Assembly (NCBI GenBank): GCA_027488115.1
Contig: JAIYCG010000030.1
Location: 1-55,894, forward strand
Source: Comamonadaceae bacterium
Lineage (GTDB): Bacteria > Pseudomonadota > Gammaproteobacteria > Burkholderiales > Burkholderiaceae_C
Direction of reading: 5' to 3'
Length of the DNA: 55,894 nucleotides
Under the pieces are notes generated by a model. It had not been told where the DNA came from, did no database searches, and saw only the letters and a list, made by a program, of their open reading frames with translations. The translations under genes and the position numbers were made by a program. This document shows positions 8,856-18,170 of this stretch, one piece after another. Within the stretch, counting starts at the first letter, position 1; each line of letters opens with the position of its first letter.

Positions 8856-9704
8856 TCAATATTGGTAAACGCCGTGACCGGTTTTACGGCCTAAGCGGCC
8901 AGCCGCCACCAACTCCTTGAGCAAGGGGCAAGGACGGTATTTGCTGTCGCCAAATTCTTTGAGGTACACCTCCATCACGGCCAAGCACACATCTAAGCCA
9001 ATCATGTCGGCCAAGGCCAAGGGACCGATGGGTTGATTGCAACCGAGCTTCATGCCGGCGTCGATGTCGTCGGGTGTGGCCAAGCCTTCTGACAACACAA
9101 ACAGCGCTTCATTGATCATGGGCACCAAGATGCGATTGACCACAAAGCCAGGTGCGTTCTTGACAGTGATGGGCGTTTTACCCAAAGCAGTGGCCAAAGC
9201 GTGAACCGCATCGTGCGTTGCGTCGCTGGTTTGCAAACCGCGAATGATTTCCACCAGCGCCATCATGGGCACGGGGTTGAAAAAGTGCATGCCAATGAAG
9301 CGGTCGGCGCGGGTGGTGACCGCTGCCAGTTGCGTGATGGAAATAGAAGAGGTGTTGGAGGCAATGATGACATCGGGTGCCAACAATGCATCGAGTTGTT
9401 TCAAGATTTTGACTTTAAGATCTTGGTTTTCTGTGGCGGCTTCAATGACCAAATCTGCGTCTTGCAAGTCTTCGTAGCGTGTACTGCCTTGAATTTTAGA
9501 AAGCGCCGACGCTTTGTCGGCCTCTGTGATTTTTTCTTTTTTGAGCAAGCGGTCCAAGCTGCCCGAAACCGTGGCAATGCCCTTGGCCACCGCGGCTTCC
9601 GAAATGTCCACCATCACCACCGGAATGCCCACCACTGCACAAGCTTGTGCAATGCCGTTACCCATGGTGCCTGCTCCAATAATGCCTACTTTTTGAATGA
9701 TCAT
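8856..9704 (-). CDS. hbd: 3-hydroxybutyryl-CoA dehydrogenase
   Basis: 282 residues, typical for the single-domain-pair enzyme. It oxidises (S)-3-hydroxyacyl-CoA to 3-oxoacyl-CoA with NAD(P), or the reverse. The Rossmann motif VGIIGAGTMGNGIA sits at residues 6-19. The catalytic region GMHFFNPVPMMALVEII near 138 contains the His, and GFVVNRILVPMINEA near 184 is the conserved linker. A monocistronic unit with its own terminator, 51 bp downstream of the ABC-2 permease gene. A role in butyrate/PHB or beta-oxidation is expected; PaaH-type function in phenylacetate breakdown is an alternative, but no paa genes are nearby. Confidence 0.92.
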   Translation of the reverse strand: MIIQKVGIIGAGTMGNGIAQACAVVGIPVVMVDISEAAVAKGIATVSGSLDRLLKKEKITEADKASALSKIQGSTRYEDLQDADLVIEAATENQDLKVKILKQLDALLAPDVIIASNTSSISITQLAAVTTRADRFIGMHFFNPVPMMALVEIIRGLQTSDATHDAVHALATALGKTPITVKNAPGFVVNRILVPMINEALFVLSEGLATPDDIDAGMKLGCNQPIGPLALADMIGLDVCLAVMEVYLKEFGDSKYRPCPLLKELVAAGRLGRKTGHGVYQY

Positions 9705-9755
9705 GATTTGAAAAATGAAGAGTGAAAGATGAAAATATTTTTTGGTGATGTCAGG

Positions 9756-10571
9756 TCATACCCTGAAACGCTTTCGCGTCAAGGCCAAGGCCACCCAAAA
9801 GGCGAGGACCGATACGCCGATGAGCAAAGCCAAATTTCCCAGCACATTGCTTGGCCATTGGTCCAAAAACAAAGGCCTGACCAATTCAATGGCCGCGGTC
9901 AAAGGCAAATAGTCTGTGATAGTTTGCAGCCAATCTGGCAACTGCGTGCGCGGAAAATAAATGCCCGATAAAAACATCATGGGCGTTAGAAACAAAGTGA
10001 AGTAATAGGTGAAAAAGTCATAGCCTTTGGCCATGGCATTGAAGATCAAGGCAACGCAGCTGAAGGTCACACCCACCATCCACAACACGGGCCAAGCCAA
10101 CAACAGTTTCCAACTGTGGCTAATTCCCAATACCAGCATCACACCCAAAATGGCCGTCACCGTGAAAAGCGCTTTGTAAGACGCCCACAACATTTCGGCC
10201 ATGACCACATCGTCCAAACGAACCGGCGCATTCATGATGCCGTCCCAGGTTTTTTGCATGTGCATGCGCGAAAAGGCAGAATACAAAGCTTCGAAAGATG
10301 CGGCGTTCATGGCGCTCATGCAAATGCTGCCGCTGGCCAAGAACAGAATATAAGGCACTTGCTGACCTCCCGTGTTCACCTCGCCAACCAAGGCCCCTAA
10401 GCCATAGCCAAATGCCACAAGCCACATGAGTGGCTCAGCAATACCGCCCACCAAACTGGGAATGGCCAGCTTGCGCCAGACCAACAGATTGCGCAAGAAA
10501 ACGGGCCACCAGCGCATGGAGAGCTGCGGCGGCGCCCATACCGATGGGATCACATGTTGTTTGCGCATCAT
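9756..10571 (-). CDS. ABC-2 type exporter permease, NodJ family
   Basis: 271 residues with about six hydrophobic segments (first around residues 28-55, last around 238-262). ABC-2 family permeases of the NodJ type export polysaccharide-like or unknown substrates. The start overlaps the ATPase gene stop by four bases (ATGA at 10568-10571), the usual arrangement of NodI-NodJ pairs. In rhizobia NodIJ exports Nod factor; no nod genes are present here, so the substrate is unknown. Confidence 0.88.
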   Translation of the reverse strand: MMRKQHVIPSVWAPPQLSMRWWPVFLRNLLVWRKLAIPSLVGGIAEPLMWLVAFGYGLGALVGEVNTGGQQVPYILFLASGSICMSAMNAASFEALYSAFSRMHMQKTWDGIMNAPVRLDDVVMAEMLWASYKALFTVTAILGVMLVLGISHSWKLLLAWPVLWMVGVTFSCVALIFNAMAKGYDFFTYYFTLFLTPMMFLSGIYFPRTQLPDWLQTITDYLPLTAAIELVRPLFLDQWPSNVLGNLALLIGVSVLAFWVALALTRKRFRV

Positions 10572-11497
10572 GCGTTCTCCCTCATTTGACGACCGGTGAG
10601 TTTCAAGAACAAGTCCTCTAAGTTAGCTGGTCGATGCAAGCTGCGAACCTGAGGCCAGGCCTGTAATGCGATGAGCAGAGGTTGCGCATGGGCGGTATAA
10701 CAAAAGACGGTTTCGCCACTGACTTCAACGCGTGCTGCGTGTTGACGCAAGGGTGAATCGTTTGCAGCCAAGGCCAATGCACCTTGACCATACAGCTCCA
10801 CCACATCGGGCTCTAAGTGCGCCGCAATCAAATCGCGCGGCTTGCCCTCCGCGATTTTTTTGCCATGGTCAATGACCAACAAGCGATCGCACAAACGTTC
10901 CGCTTCGTCCATGAAGTGGGTGGTGAGCAAAATAGATTTGCCCTCTTGCATGAGCATTTGCAAACGCTCCCACATCAGGTGGCGCGCCTGTGGATCAAGG
11001 CCCGTGGTGGGCTCGTCTAGCATCAACATTTGCGGTTGATTGATCAGTGCACGCGCCAAACTCAAGCGCCGTTTCATACCACCTGACAACTCACCCGGCT
11101 TGGCTTTGGCTTTGCTGGTGAGCGCACCAAACTCCAAGAGGCTGGCTATTCTGGCTTTGATGTCGCGTTCTTTCATGCCAAAGTAACGGCCATACACCAG
11201 CAAGTTTTCCTCGGCGGTAAAGTCAGGGTCTAGCGTGTCCATTTGGGCCACAACCCCTAAACGTGACTTGATGGCCAACGCATCTTCGGGCATCGACAGA
11301 TTTTCAAAAAAAGTGATGCTGCCTGCGTCTGGCGCTGTCAAGCCCAGGCACATCCGAAGGGTGGTCGTTTTGCCAGCACCGTTGGGGCCAATGACCCCCA
11401 AACATTCTCCTGGAGAGATGTGAAACGACAGATCGTCGACCACGGTGTTGTTGCCAAAACTTTTGACCAAGTTTTCGACATTCAATAAATAATTCAT
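10568..11497 (-). CDS. ABC transporter ATP-binding protein, NodI family
   Basis: 309 residues from the ATG at 11497 (MNYLLNVENLVKSFGNN). The frame is open to an upstream ATG at 11545, and neither start has a well-spaced Shine-Dalgarno site. Walker A GPNGAGKTTT near residue 37, signature LSGGMKRRLSLARAL near 137 and Walker B MLMLDEPTTGLD near 159 are intact, as is the H-loop TTHFMDEAERL. It energises the NodJ-like permease encoded by the overlapping next gene. It is divergent from the gentisate operon across about 118 bp. Confidence 0.9.
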   Translation of the reverse strand: MNYLLNVENLVKSFGNNTVVDDLSFHISPGECLGVIGPNGAGKTTTLRMCLGLTAPDAGSITFFENLSMPEDALAIKSRLGVVAQMDTLDPDFTAEENLLVYGRYFGMKERDIKARIASLLEFGALTSKAKAKPGELSGGMKRRLSLARALINQPQMLMLDEPTTGLDPQARHLMWERLQMLMQEGKSILLTTHFMDEAERLCDRLLVIDHGKKIAEGKPRDLIAAHLEPDVVELYGQGALALAANDSPLRQHAARVEVSGETVFCYTAHAQPLLIALQAWPQVRSLHRPANLEDLFLKLTGRQMRENA

Positions 11498-11566
11498 CCC
11501 TTGATTGTGCCTCGCAGAAACACGTGAATTGATGACGCAATGCATGTTTCAATTGCAAACTTTAAA

Positions 11567-11586
11567 TTAATATGTATACTTATTAA
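11567..11586. promoter_or_regulatory. Near-perfect 20-bp palindrome in the gentisate operon promoter
   Basis: ttaatatgtatacttattaa equals its reverse complement at 18 of 20 positions and lies 30 bp before the TTG start of the dioxygenase gene, on the face shared with the divergent ABC gene. AT-rich palindromes of this kind are typical MarR- or GntR-type operators. No such regulator gene is in the neighbourhood, so the binding protein is unknown. Confidence 0.6.
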
Positions 11587-11615
11587 ATCGAAGAAAAACT
11601 TCTAGGAGACTGACC

Positions 11616-12677
11616 TTGAACCCCTCCCACCAGACCGATTCCTTAGGCCGATTAGAAGACTTGCCGGCTGACTACATCGCCGACATGACGGCGCTGTCCA
11701 TTGCCCCTTTGTGGCCTCAGTTGAGGGGCCTGTTGCCACGTGGCAAACCATCGCGCGCGACTCAGCCCTTTGTTTGGCACTACAAAGACGTGCGCCCCCA
11801 ACTCATGCGGGCCGGCGAACTGACACCCATTGAAAAAGCGGAACGACGCGTTTTGGTATTGTGCAATCCAGGCCATGGCATCGAGAAATTGGTTGCCACG
11901 CCCAACATTTATGTGGGCATGCAATTGATCTTGCCTGGTGAAGTAGCCCCTAACCATCGCCACACCCCCAGCGCAGTGCGCTTTGTGGTGGAAGGCGAAG
12001 GCGGCTTTACCACCGTTCAAGGCGAGAAATGCCCCATGCACAAAGGTGACTTGATCTTGACCCCAGCCGGACTTTGGCACGAACACGGCCACGAGGGCCA
12101 AGGCCCTGTGGTCTGGATGGACGCACTTGATTTGCCCATGGTCTATGCCATGGAAGCTTCTTACGCCATTGAAGGCCCATCGCAAAATGCCAGCCCAGAC
12201 TTGGACGCCTCTCAAACCAAATACCAACGTGCTGGTCTTGTGCCCTTCAGCTCCTTAAGCCAATCGGTGCGTGCGCCCTACCCCCAAATTCGCTATCCAT
12301 GGGTGGATGTGCGCAAAGCTTTGTTAGCACTCGACCAAGGCACAGCCAAAGACGATGCGGTTCAACTGGCTTATGTCAATCCAGAAACAGGCGCGCCTTG
12401 CTTGCCCACTTTGGGTTTCTCTGCGCAACTTTTAAGAGATGGTCTTGATTTCAGCCCACGTCGTCGCTCGGCCAGTTCCGTCATGCATGTGATTGAAGGC
12501 CGCGGCGAATCGGAAATTGATGGCGTCAGCTTGAAATGGTCGGAAGGCGATACGGTGGCGATTCCCACACACGCGCAAATCAAGCACCGCGCCAGCCATA
12601 GCAACGCTTACCTTTTCCATGTGGATGATGCGCCCACTCAGCGTGCATTGGGCTTTTATCAGGAGTTTTCTGCATGA
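11616..12677 (+). CDS. Gentisate 1,2-dioxygenase
   Basis: 353 residues; TTG start supported by AGGAG at 11604-11608. A cytosolic bicupin Fe(II) enzyme that opens gentisate to maleylpyruvate. The first cupin holds the metal ligands in PNHRHTPSAVRFVVEG (His residues near 113 and 115) and WHEHGHEG near 154-158. A second cupin follows (SSVMHVIEGRGESEIDG). Length is normal for the family. Its stop overlaps the hydroxylase start (ATGA 12674-12677), so the two are coupled. Maleylpyruvate hydrolase or isomerase genes are not in the window. Confidence 0.92.
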   Translation: MNPSHQTDSLGRLEDLPADYIADMTALSIAPLWPQLRGLLPRGKPSRATQPFVWHYKDVRPQLMRAGELTPIEKAERRVLVLCNPGHGIEKLVATPNIYVGMQLILPGEVAPNHRHTPSAVRFVVEGEGGFTTVQGEKCPMHKGDLILTPAGLWHEHGHEGQGPVVWMDALDLPMVYAMEASYAIEGPSQNASPDLDASQTKYQRAGLVPFSSLSQSVRAPYPQIRYPWVDVRKALLALDQGTAKDDAVQLAYVNPETGAPCLPTLGFSAQLLRDGLDFSPRRRSASSVMHVIEGRGESEIDGVSLKWSEGDTVAIPTHAQIKHRASHSNAYLFHVDDAPTQRALGFYQEFSA

Positions 12678-13867
12678 GCACCCCTGGCAAAAAGTTCATC
12701 GTTGTGGGCGGTGGAATAGGCGGATTGGCTGCGGCTGTTGCCCTCAGCCAGCAAGGTGTTCATGTCACTGTTTTAGAACAAGCGGCTCAATTGGGTGAAA
12801 TTGGCGCTGGCGTTCAACTGGGCCCAAATGCGTTTGCAGCACTTGACGCTTTAGGTGTGGGCGAAAACGCACGCAAGCGGGCTGTGTTTACCGAGCGGCT
12901 CATCATGATGGATGCGGTCGACGGCTCTGAGGTTGGCAGCTTTCCAGTAGGGCAGGCTTTCCGCGATCGCTTCCAAAATCCTTATGCTGTGATTCACCGC
13001 GCAGACATCCACACCTCGATGTTGGAAGCGACACAAGGTTCCCATCTGATCCAGGTGGAAACCTCCACCAAAGTGGTCAGCGTGTCACAAGACGATGAAG
13101 GTGTGACAGCTGTCGACCAAAACGGTCGCATCTTCAAAGCAGATGCCTTGGTGGCTGCCGATGGTGTGCGCTCTGTGATTCGCGAAAAACTGTTCAACGA
13201 TCCACCCCGCATTTCAGGCCACGTGGTGTACCGCGCGGTGGTGCCCGTAGCAGAAATGCCCCTAGATTTGCAAATCAATGCGCCCGTAGTTTGGGCCGGC
13301 CCCGACTGCCACTTGGTGCACTATCCGCTGCGCGATGGTCAGCAATACAACTTGGTCGTGACCTTTCACAGTCGAGACGAAGAGGAATGGGGCGTGACCG
13401 ATGGCAGCAAGGAAGAGGTGCTGAGTTACTTTGAGGGCATTTGCCCTCGCGCGAGACAAATGCTGCACCTTCCCAAAACTTGGCGCCGCTGGGCCACCGC
13501 CGATCGCAATCCGCTGGAAAAATGGGGCGATGGCCGCGTGACCATGCTAGGCGATGCCGCACATGGCATGTTGCAGTACATGGCGCAAGGTGCTTGCATG
13601 GCGATTGAGGACGCTGTGACTTTAGGCGAAGCCATGAAGCATTGCCAAGGTGATGTCGTCAAAACTTTCCAGTTGTATGAGAAAAGCCGCATCCCACGTA
13701 CCGCGCGCGTGGTGCTGTCGGCCCGAGAGATGGGGCGCCTCTATCACGCCAAAGGTGTTGAGCGCTTGGTGCGAAATCAACTTTGGGAAGGCCGCACGCC
13801 CGAGCGCTTCTACGATGCGCTTGAGTGGCTTTATGGCTGGCGTGCTGAAAATTCATTGGCGCTGTAA
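12674..13867 (+). CDS. FAD-dependent 3-hydroxybenzoate 6-hydroxylase-like monooxygenase
   Basis: 397 residues. A class A flavoprotein monooxygenase. The FAD fingerprint VVGGGIGGLAAAVALSQQG is at residues 10-28, the DG motif AADGVRSVIRE near 158 and the GD motif LGDAAHGMLQYMAQGACMA near 292. Sequence alone would say salicylate hydroxylase-like. The overlap with gentisate dioxygenase makes 3-hydroxybenzoate to gentisate the likely reaction, because para-hydroxylation of 3-hydroxybenzoate supplies that enzyme. Salicylate 5-hydroxylation is less likely since it is usually done by a multi-component Rieske enzyme. Confidence 0.85.
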   Translation: MSTPGKKFIVVGGGIGGLAAAVALSQQGVHVTVLEQAAQLGEIGAGVQLGPNAFAALDALGVGENARKRAVFTERLIMMDAVDGSEVGSFPVGQAFRDRFQNPYAVIHRADIHTSMLEATQGSHLIQVETSTKVVSVSQDDEGVTAVDQNGRIFKADALVAADGVRSVIREKLFNDPPRISGHVVYRAVVPVAEMPLDLQINAPVVWAGPDCHLVHYPLRDGQQYNLVVTFHSRDEEEWGVTDGSKEEVLSYFEGICPRARQMLHLPKTWRRWATADRNPLEKWGDGRVTMLGDAAHGMLQYMAQGACMAIEDAVTLGEAMKHCQGDVVKTFQLYEKSRIPRTARVVLSAREMGRLYHAKGVERLVRNQLWEGRTPERFYDALEWLYGWRAENSLAL

Positions 13868-13939
13868 AAAGTTTTCAACTTTCTGGAAGCCTTGCAGACG
13901 CTTCTACAATAGGCCCCAATCCGAATCTAGGGAGCCCGT

Positions 13940-14782
13940 GTGTTCGATCAATTGGCGGTGATACCGCAATACCTGATGCCCAAGCTGGCCATGACCCGCT
14001 TGGCGGGTCGCGTGGCCAGTGCCGAGTGGGGCGCAGTCACCACTTGGGTCATCCAGCGTTTTGTCAAACGCTACAAGGTCAACATGAGCGAGGCGGCCCA
14101 TGCCGACCCCGCCCACTACAAAAGCTTCAATGAGTTTTTCACTCGTCCTTTGAAGGACGGTGCGCGACCCTTGTCAAACAGCACATGGGTGTGCCCAGTC
14201 GACGGCGCCATCAGCCAATGTGGCGCCATTGAACGCGACCAAATTTTTCAAGCCAAGGGGCATCAATACAGCACCCGTGCGTTGGTGGGCGGCGATGCGG
14301 ATTTGGCCGCCCCCTTTCAAAATGGCCAATTTGCTACGCTTTACTTAAGCCCGCGCGATTACCACCGCATTCACATGCCAATTTCGGGCAAGTTGCTTCG
14401 CATGATCCATGTCCCGGGCGACTTGTTTTCAGTGAATCCCACCACCGCGCGCGGCGTGCCTGGCTTGTTTGCGCGAAACGAACGCGTGGTGTGCGAGTTT
14501 GAAACCGAGAAAGGCCCGATGGTCTTGGTGCTGGTGGGTGCCACCATTGTGGGCAGCATGGCCACGGTGTGGCATGGTCAGGTGAATCCGCCTCGGCCTG
14601 GCACCATCAGGGAATGGCGCTATGACACACAAGATGTGCGCCTGCAGAAGGGCGAAGAAATGGGAAGGTTTATGTTAGGCTCTACCGTGGTGATGCTGTT
14701 TCCAGCAAACAGCATTCAGTTTCCTGCCGATTGGACCAGCACTCGCCCTCTTCAAATGGGCGAGTCAATGAGCGACAACTGA
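13940..14782 (+). CDS. psd: Phosphatidylserine decarboxylase proenzyme
   Basis: 280 residues; GTG start with AGGGAG at 13929-13934. An inner-membrane pyruvoyl enzyme making phosphatidylethanolamine. The self-cleavage motif LGST (about residues 246-249, FMLGSTVVMLFP) gives the pyruvoyl group at the Ser. PVDGAISQ near 90 carries the conserved Asp, and YHRIHMP near 141 the conserved His residues. Length matches the proteobacterial short form. It converges with kup. Confidence 0.95.
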   Translation: MFDQLAVIPQYLMPKLAMTRLAGRVASAEWGAVTTWVIQRFVKRYKVNMSEAAHADPAHYKSFNEFFTRPLKDGARPLSNSTWVCPVDGAISQCGAIERDQIFQAKGHQYSTRALVGGDADLAAPFQNGQFATLYLSPRDYHRIHMPISGKLLRMIHVPGDLFSVNPTTARGVPGLFARNERVVCEFETEKGPMVLVLVGATIVGSMATVWHGQVNPPRPGTIREWRYDTQDVRLQKGEEMGRFMLGSTVVMLFPANSIQFPADWTSTRPLQMGESMSDN

Positions 14783-14815
14783 TCTGCCGCAGATTGAGGA
14801 CTTGTTAGAGCGGCT

Positions 14816-14841
14816 AAAAACTGGAAGGCTTGCGCCTTCAG
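14816..14841 (-). terminator. Rho-independent terminator of kup
   Basis: On the minus strand ctgaaggc (14841-14834) pairs with gccttccag (14829-14821), with one extra base, followed by TTTTT (14820-14816). The stem begins inside the kup stop region, a compact arrangement at the convergent psd/kup junction. Confidence 0.8.
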
Positions 14842-16706
14842 ATTTCGATCTTCGAGCCCAGTTCAACCACCGAGTTGTTCGGCAGTTTCAAAAATTCAGC
14901 TGCGGCACTTGCATTCAAGTGCATCTGTGCAAACAGCTTCTCACGCCAAGTGGCCATGCCCCCGCCGATGGTTGGAATGACAATGTCACGCGACAAGAAA
15001 TAGCTGGTCGTCATGGGGTCGAGTTCAGCGCCATGGCCTTTGAGTTGCTCTAGAGCTTTTGGCAAATCGGGATCATTTTTAAAGCCATAGTTGACGATCA
15101 CTTGCCAGCAGTCGTGGTGCAAAGACTCAATTTCTATTCGCTTGTTTAAACCGATCCAGGGTACTTCGTGATTTTGAACCGTGACAAATAAGTTTTGTCG
15201 GTGCAAGACTTTGTTGTGTTTGAGGTTGTGCAAAAGGGCGTTGGGCACGCTGCCAATTTCGGCAGTCAAAAATACAGCCGTGCCTTCTACACGAGCAGGC
15301 GGAGCGACAAAAATAGCGTCTAAGAAGTCAACCAAGCCAAATGAATCGGACTTCCTAGATTCGTTCAACAAGCGGCGCCCATCGCTCCAAGTGATCATGA
15401 GCAAGAAAATGCCGCCACCAATGACCAAGGGGAACCAACCACCTTCCAACAATTTCATCATGTTGGATGCCCAAAAAGCAAAGTCGACGACAAAGAAGAA
15501 TCCTGTCGCGCCAATACAAAGCGCAAGCGGCATTTTCCAGTGGTAGCGAATGACGAAGAAAGTCAAGACGGTTGTGATCAACATGTCGGTACACACCGCA
15601 ATGCCGTAGGCCGCCGCCAAGTTGCTAGATGACTTGAACAATGCCACGGCCAGCACAATCAAAATGAACAAGCCCCAGTTCACCAGGGGCATGTAGATTT
15701 GACCTAAATCTTTCACACTGGTGTGGAGCACTTGCAAGCGAGGCAAATAACCCAATTGAATGACTTGTTTGGTGACACTGAAGGCACCTGTGATCAAGGC
15801 TTGAGACGCGATGACCGTGGCCATGGTGGCCAAGCACACCAAGGGAATCAGCGCCCAATCGGGGGCCATCATGTAGAAAGGATTTTTAACAGCTTCGGGG
15901 TTGGACAGCAGCAAAGCACCTTGACCAAAATAGTTCAAAGTCAGGGCGGGCATGACCGTGGTGAACCAAGCCAGTCGAATGGGCTTCTTGCCGAAGTGAC
16001 CCATGTCAGCGTAAAGCGCTTCACCGCCTGTGACACACAAAACCACAGCACCCAAAATGATGAACGTGGTGCCAGGGTTGTCCCACATGAACATGACTGC
16101 ATAGTGCGGGCTGATGGCCCACAAAATTTCTGGGTTGGTTCCGATGTGATACAGACCCAAAACGGCAATGACTGCAAACCAAACCAGCGTGATAGGGCCA
16201 AAGAATTTGCCAATGCCGGCTGTACCGCGTTTTTGAACCGCAAACAAGGCAAACAAAATCAACAAGGTGAGTGGAATGACGGCCTTTTTGAAGTTTGGTG
16301 AAACAATCTCCAAGCCCTCCACAGCGGAAAGCACCGAGATGGCTGGCGTGATCACACCATCTCCATAAAACAAACAAGTGCCAAAGATACCCACCAACAG
16401 CAACACTTTTCGCAAACGAGGTTTCTCTTTGACGGACTGCGAGGCAAGTGCCAACATGGCAACCAAGCCGCCCTCACCGTGGTTGTCGGCCCTGAGAACG
16501 AGGGTCACATATTTGATTGAAACGATGGTGGTCAGTGTCCAAAAGAAAATGGACAAAATGCCGTAAACGTTTTGCGGGGTGAATTCGACATGACCAGATC
16601 CAAAAACCTCTTTCAAGGCATACAACACACTGGTACCGATGTCGCCGTAGACCACACCGATGGCGCCTAAAGTCAGGGCCGTTAAAGAGGATTTGCTGGA
16701 AGACAC
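14838..16706 (-). CDS. kup: Kup-family potassium uptake protein
   Basis: 622 residues. An inner-membrane K+/H+ symporter. The signature [20 protein letters not shown] is at residues 14-33 with about twelve hydrophobic segments up to residue 455, followed by a C-terminal cytosolic domain of about 165 residues. The start is GTG at 16706; no Shine-Dalgarno is evident, and a 7-bp hairpin (16714-16735) ends 7 bases upstream. It has its own terminator and is downstream of gshA with about 150 bp between. Confidence 0.95.
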   Translation of the reverse strand: MSSSKSSLTALTLGAIGVVYGDIGTSVLYALKEVFGSGHVEFTPQNVYGILSIFFWTLTTIVSIKYVTLVLRADNHGEGGLVAMLALASQSVKEKPRLRKVLLLVGIFGTCLFYGDGVITPAISVLSAVEGLEIVSPNFKKAVIPLTLLILFALFAVQKRGTAGIGKFFGPITLVWFAVIAVLGLYHIGTNPEILWAISPHYAVMFMWDNPGTTFIILGAVVLCVTGGEALYADMGHFGKKPIRLAWFTTVMPALTLNYFGQGALLLSNPEAVKNPFYMMAPDWALIPLVCLATMATVIASQALITGAFSVTKQVIQLGYLPRLQVLHTSVKDLGQIYMPLVNWGLFILIVLAVALFKSSSNLAAAYGIAVCTDMLITTVLTFFVIRYHWKMPLALCIGATGFFFVVDFAFWASNMMKLLEGGWFPLVIGGGIFLLMITWSDGRRLLNESRKSDSFGLVDFLDAIFVAPPARVEGTAVFLTAEIGSVPNALLHNLKHNKVLHRQNLFVTVQNHEVPWIGLNKRIEIESLHHDCWQVIVNYGFKNDPDLPKALEQLKGHGAELDPMTTSYFLSRDIVIPTIGGGMATWREKLFAQMHLNASAAAEFLKLPNNSVVELGSKIEI

Positions 16707-16713
16707 AAAATTC

Positions 16714-16735
16714 AGCCCAGCATGGAGTCTGGGCT
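16714..16735 (-). promoter_or_regulatory. Hairpin just upstream of the kup start
   Basis: agcccag (16714-16720) and ctgggct (16729-16735) form a perfect 7-bp stem with an 8-nt loop. On the kup mRNA it ends 7 nt before the GTG and would cover the ribosome-binding region. It could instead be a weak terminator. No function is demonstrated. Confidence 0.4.
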
Positions 16736-16798
16736 TTTGTTCAGAGTGACCGCGATTCTGCGCCTCTTTTCAAATCTTTGCCATGAAGGCTGGTGTGT

Positions 16799-16835
16799 AA
16801 AAGACAGCGCTGTCTGAAAATGTTGCACCGCAACA
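16799..16835 (-). terminator. Tandem hairpins after gshA
   Basis: Read on the minus strand, tgttgc/gcaaca (16821-16835, 3-nt loop) is followed by TTTT. The 14-bp palindrome agacagcgctgtct (16802-16815) comes next, also followed by Ts. They begin 24 bp after the gshA stop and probably end its transcript. Confidence 0.6.
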
Positions 16836-16858
16836 ACTCAGATAATTTTACGAATACT

Positions 16859-18154
16859 TTAGTCGTAAACTTCGGCTTCGGGGTCGGTTGACTCGAGCTC
16901 GTAACTGGCCGCCAACATGGCCAAACGGCCAATCACGCCGTACATGTAGAAGCGATTTGGCACACTGGCCCCCGGCTTCATACCCGGTTGTGGAAGGTGA
17001 GGTGTTTCGGCAAATGCCAAAGGCACAAAACTGGCACCTGGTGCATTTAAGTTTTCGTCGACACCGCGTTCTGCATGGACTCGGTAAAAGCCCCCCACCA
17101 CGTAGCGATCCATCATGTAGACCACCGGTTCGGCCACCGCATCGTTCATGAGTTCATTGGTCAGCACGCCCTCTTGGATGATCACGTCGCTGACCACTTG
17201 GCCATCTTTGATCACGCTCATTTTGTTGCGCGTTTTGCGGTTGAGCACATCCAGGTCGGACACATCGCGCACCGTCATGATGCCCATACCGTAAGTGCCA
17301 TTGTCTGCCTTGACCACCACAAACGGCTTCTCATTGATGCCGTACTCTTTGTACTTGCGCTTGATTTTAGTCAGAAGCGCATCGACATTGCTGCGCAGTG
17401 CTTCAATGCCAACCCCTTCTGCAAAATTGACGTCACCGCATTGATTGAACATGGGATTGATGAGCCAAGGGTCAATGCCCAACAACTTGCCAAAGCGTTT
17501 GGCCACTTCTTCATAGCTTTGAAAATGCAAAGTTTTGCGGCGCACGCTCCAACCGGCATGCAAGGGCGGCAACAAATGCTGCTCATGCAGCTCTTCCAAA
17601 ATGCCAGGCGCACCAGCCGATAAATCATTGTTGAGCAAAATGGTGCAAGGATCGAAATCTTTCAAGCCCAAGCGGTGCTTGGAACGAATGACGGGCTCGA
17701 GTGTGACTTGCTCGCCACCCGGCAAATCAATGACGGTGGCTTCTTTGATATCGGGGTTGATGGAGCCAATGCGCACATTGAGGCCCGCCATGTGAAAGAT
17801 ACGCTGCAACTGAACCACATTGCTCAAATAAAAGGTATTGCGCGTGTGGTTCTCAGGAATGATGAGCAGGTTTTTGGCTTCGGGACAAATTTTCTCAATG
17901 GCCGCTTGGGCGGCTTGCACGGCCAAGGGCAACATTTCTGTCGATAAATTGTTCCATCCCCCAGGAAACAAATTGGTATCGACGGGTGCCAACTTGAAAC
18001 CTGCATTGCGAATATCGACCGAGGTGTAGATGGGCGGCGTGTGCTCCATCCACTCCAACCTGAACCAGCGTTCAATGGCAGGCATGGAGTCAAGAACCCG
18101 TTGCTCAAGTTCGTTGATGGGGCCATTCAAGGCGGTGACTAAGTGCGGAACCAT
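16859..18154 (-). CDS. gshA: Glutamate-cysteine ligase, betaproteobacterial type
   Basis: 431 residues from the ATG at 18154, chosen because AAAGG lies 5 bases upstream and 17 bases after the proA stop. In-frame upstream starts at 18190 and 18250 would run into proA. First enzyme of glutathione synthesis, ATP-dependent. It belongs to the ATP-grasp-like GshA type of betaproteobacteria and acidithiobacilli, not the E. coli type. Recognisable stretches are TNLFPGGWNNL near 60, VVKADNGTYGMGIMTVRD near 290 and YMMDRYVVGGFYRVH near 346. gshB is not in the window. Probably co-transcribed with proA, giving two glutamate-using enzymes in one unit. Confidence 0.85.
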   Translation of the reverse strand: MVPHLVTALNGPINELEQRVLDSMPAIERWFRLEWMEHTPPIYTSVDIRNAGFKLAPVDTNLFPGGWNNLSTEMLPLAVQAAQAAIEKICPEAKNLLIIPENHTRNTFYLSNVVQLQRIFHMAGLNVRIGSINPDIKEATVIDLPGGEQVTLEPVIRSKHRLGLKDFDPCTILLNNDLSAGAPGILEELHEQHLLPPLHAGWSVRRKTLHFQSYEEVAKRFGKLLGIDPWLINPMFNQCGDVNFAEGVGIEALRSNVDALLTKIKRKYKEYGINEKPFVVVKADNGTYGMGIMTVRDVSDLDVLNRKTRNKMSVIKDGQVVSDVIIQEGVLTNELMNDAVAEPVVYMMDRYVVGGFYRVHAERGVDENLNAPGASFVPLAFAETPHLPQPGMKPGASVPNRFYMYGVIGRLAMLAASYELESTDPEAEVYD

Positions 18155-18170
18155 AAGGGCCTTTAAACTG

